This document shows, in pieces, positions 62,621 through 64,000 of a DNA stretch of 64,000 nucleotides (position 1 is its first letter; every line of letters starts with the position of its first letter). The notes under the pieces are model-generated. The model was not told where the DNA came from and did no database searches. It saw nothing but the letters and a program-made list of their open reading frames with translations. A program made the position numbers and the translations under genes. This DNA comes from Bog-159 sp035499555 (GTDB lineage: Bacteria; Acidobacteriota; Terriglobia; Bryobacterales; Bryobacteraceae). The stretch covers positions 122,795 to 186,794 of the forward strand of contig DATJYO010000007.1 in assembly GCA_035499555.1 (NCBI GenBank), given 5' to 3'.

Positions 62621-63436
62621 TCAGGCTGAGCCAGACGCCGGCGGGCCACAGCCATTTGCCAGGAACCGGGCGACCTCGTCCAGCACGCGCGCGGGCTGCT
62701 CGCGATGCGGGAGGTGGCCGCAGGCGTCGAGTATGACCACCCGGGAGGGCGCCCCGATCAGGCCGGCGATGCGCGCGGGATGGACGAGAGAGCCGTACTC
62801 GTCGCGGTCGCCGTGCAGAACCAGGGCCGGACAGCGCACGGCGCGGAGGTCATCGTCGAGACGCCAGGCGGCGAAAGGGGGCGAGAGCCAGGTCTTGGTC
62901 CAGGCATCCAGGACCCAGCGCGCCTTCGCGCCGTGATATCGCGCCAGGCGGTCGAACTGGTCCGGGCGCTCGAACTCGGCTTGCGCGGCGCGGATACTGG
63001 AAAGGGTACGATCCTCGGCGAAACACTGGGCGGCGACGGTCACCAGCCCTGGGCAGAGCTCGGGCCAGCGGGCGGCGGTGGCGATGGCCATCGCCCCACC
63101 TACGCTATGGCCGAATGGGATGAGGGCGTCGAGACGCAGGGTTTCGCACAGCAGCGCCGCGTTGGCGGCCTCGTCCCGGACGAAGGTGAGCGGCAGCGGT
63201 CCGGCGCGCGCGCCGGACTGTCCGAAGCCCAGGCGGTCGTACGCCACCACCTGGCGGCCGGTGGCCGCGGCGAGTTTCGGCGGAAAGTCCCGCCAGAGCT
63301 CGACGCAACCGAGCGAATCATGGAAGAGCAGGATGGCGGCACCGGCAGCGCGGGGCAGATCGGAAGGAACCCAGGCGCGGGCGAACAGCCATCCCGTCCC
63401 GGCGGCGACGCGGCGATCGCTGGCAGCTACTTTCAT
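62621..63436 (-). CDS. Alpha/beta-hydrolase
   Basis: A 271-residue alpha/beta-hydrolase: oxyanion region LLFHDSLGCVELW, nucleophile elbow FGHSVGG with Ser111, an acid in HGDRDEYGSLV and the catalytic histidine in DACGHLPHREQP. The family covers esterases, lactonases and peptidases; no substrate can be deduced. ATG 63436 overlaps the end of the upstream permease gene as ATGA, so the two are coupled. The frame reaching to 63874 is a shadow of the permease gene. Confidence 0.87.
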   Translation of the reverse strand: MKVAASDRRVAAGTGWLFARAWVPSDLPRAAGAAILLFHDSLGCVELWRDFPPKLAAATGRQVVAYDRLGFGQSGARAGPLPLTFVRDEAANAALLCETLRLDALIPFGHSVGGAMAIATAARWPELCPGLVTVAAQCFAEDRTLSSIRAAQAEFERPDQFDRLARYHGAKARWVLDAWTKTWLSPPFAAWRLDDDLRAVRCPALVLHGDRDEYGSLVHPARIAGLIGAPSRVVILDACGHLPHREQPARVLDEVARFLANGCGPPASGSA

Positions 63437-64000
63437 CTTGCGCCGGCCATGGCCAGCGCGCGCCTTTTGTTGGCGCTGACGAAATACCAGGCTCCGGCGG
63501 CATTGATGCCAATGACGACGAAGCTGATCTTGGCCGCGAAGGAGCCCACGTTCCGGACATCGATGATCGGAAAAACGGACAGCACCACGTACAGCAGCGT
63601 CATGGCAAATCCCGACGCGGCCGCGATACGCACGCTGCGGGGAGGTTTTTCGCCGGGACCCACCAGCGGAATGGCGAACATGACCAGGTAAGTGAGCGCC
63701 CAACAGACGATGCCACCGTTGTTCAGCAACTGGAACGATTCCTGGGAGCCGACGCCGAGGTGGAAGAGAACCGTCAGGGCGAAGATGGTGATGCCGATGC
63801 AGAGGATGGAACCGGCGGGCGTCTTGTAGCGGGGGTGAAGGCGGCTCATCCAGGCCGGCAGCAGGTGATCCCATCCGGCCACCATGGGCAGGCGGACCAG
63901 GGCGTTGAAGAAGATGCTCGAGCCGCCGATCAGGTTGCAGATCAGCAGGGCCGCGCCCAGGGAGACGATGAGAGGCTGGACCGGCAGGCTCTGCGTACTG
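63433..64000 (-). CDS. APC-superfamily amino acid permease, partial (runs off window)
   Basis: The frame is open to the right edge of the window, so only the C-terminal 189 residues are seen. In-frame reading of the last 115 bases gives SLPVQPLIVSLGAALLICNLIGGSS, a hydrophobic helix continuous with the following part, so the ATG at 63885 is internal. The remaining segments (SILCIGITIFALTVLFHLG, VCWALTYLVMFAIPLVG, TLLYVVLSVFPII, ISFVVIGINAAGAWYFV) form helices like the C-terminal half of amino acid/polyamine transporters. Substrate unknown. It is coupled to the alpha/beta-hydrolase. Confidence 0.82.
   Translation of the reverse strand, partial: STQSLPVQPLIVSLGAALLICNLIGGSSIFFNALVRLPMVAGWDHLLPAWMSRLHPRYKTPAGSILCIGITIFALTVLFHLGVGSQESFQLLNNGGIVCWALTYLVMFAIPLVGPGEKPPRSVRIAAASGFAMTLLYVVLSVFPIIDVRNVGSFAAKISFVVIGINAAGAWYFVSANKRRALAMAGAR

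Overview
The window is GC-rich and gene-dense, with short gaps, many overlapping stop/start codons, and frequent GTG and TTG starts. It looks like a chromosomal segment of an Acidobacteriota member, most likely from the Solibacter/Bryobacter group (Bryobacteraceae). The lineage call is an inference from family content: a PQQ-type propeller ending in what looks like the Solibacter-type C-terminal domain, a VWFA-related acidobacterial protein, a PadR regulator joined to an acidobacterial duplicated orphan permease (ADOP), a carboxypeptidase-regulatory-domain TonB receptor, and many exported proteins. No tRNA, rRNA, CRISPR array, insertion sequence or phage module was found by eye.

Layout. 1-9.7 kb holds tgt, an RNB ribonuclease, a serine hydrolase, a small conserved-looking ORF, an orphan ABC ATPase, gatB-bcp, a methyltransferase, and a divergent ArsR/CPBP-protease pair separated by two overlapping AT-rich palindromes. 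9.9-15.6 kb holds galU, a membrane-anchored unknown, an ECF sigma/anti-sigma pair running into rsmA, an exported unknown and a thiolase. 15.6-22.9 kb is mostly minus strand: GT9, mtnP, meaB, acyl-CoA dehydrogenase, a Tat-exported Gfo/Idh protein, gpmA and eno. 23.0-29.3 kb has a VOC protein, a GH8 glycosidase, a DJ-1/PfpI protein, and a tightly overlapped TonB receptor / exported unknown / VWA operon.

29.4-34.4 kb carries a very large GT2-GtrA-polytopic fusion followed by a second polytopic membrane protein. 34.4-43.6 kb has the PQQ propeller, a Tat-signal aminotransferase, a 37-residue membrane peptide, a lactonase-like propeller with Ig-like tails, HU, an M50 protease, and a translationally coupled GT2-GT4-prepilin peptidase run. 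43.7-55.6 kb has mixed exported proteins (BON, serpin, TIGR03118 pair, M28 peptidase), a fructokinase, rlmN, a xylose-isomerase-like protein and an MBL hydrolase. 55.7-64 kb has a four-gene ECF sigma / anti-sigma / HEAT / HEAT operon, then PadR-ADOP, an alpha/beta hydrolase and a truncated APC permease at the right edge.

Much of the content concerns the cell envelope: surface glycan or lipid-linked sugar transfer, TonB-dependent uptake, exported propellers, peptidases and a protease inhibitor, with two separate sigma/anti-sigma circuits that would sense the envelope. I see no clear defence island. The least familiar arrangements are the GT2-GtrA-polytopic fusion with its partner, the sigma/anti-sigma/HEAT/HEAT operon, and the TIGR03118 pair with near-identical promoters. 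Starts were re-chosen from Shine-Dalgarno sites, signal peptides and overlaps wherever the longest open frame ran into spurious upstream sequence.
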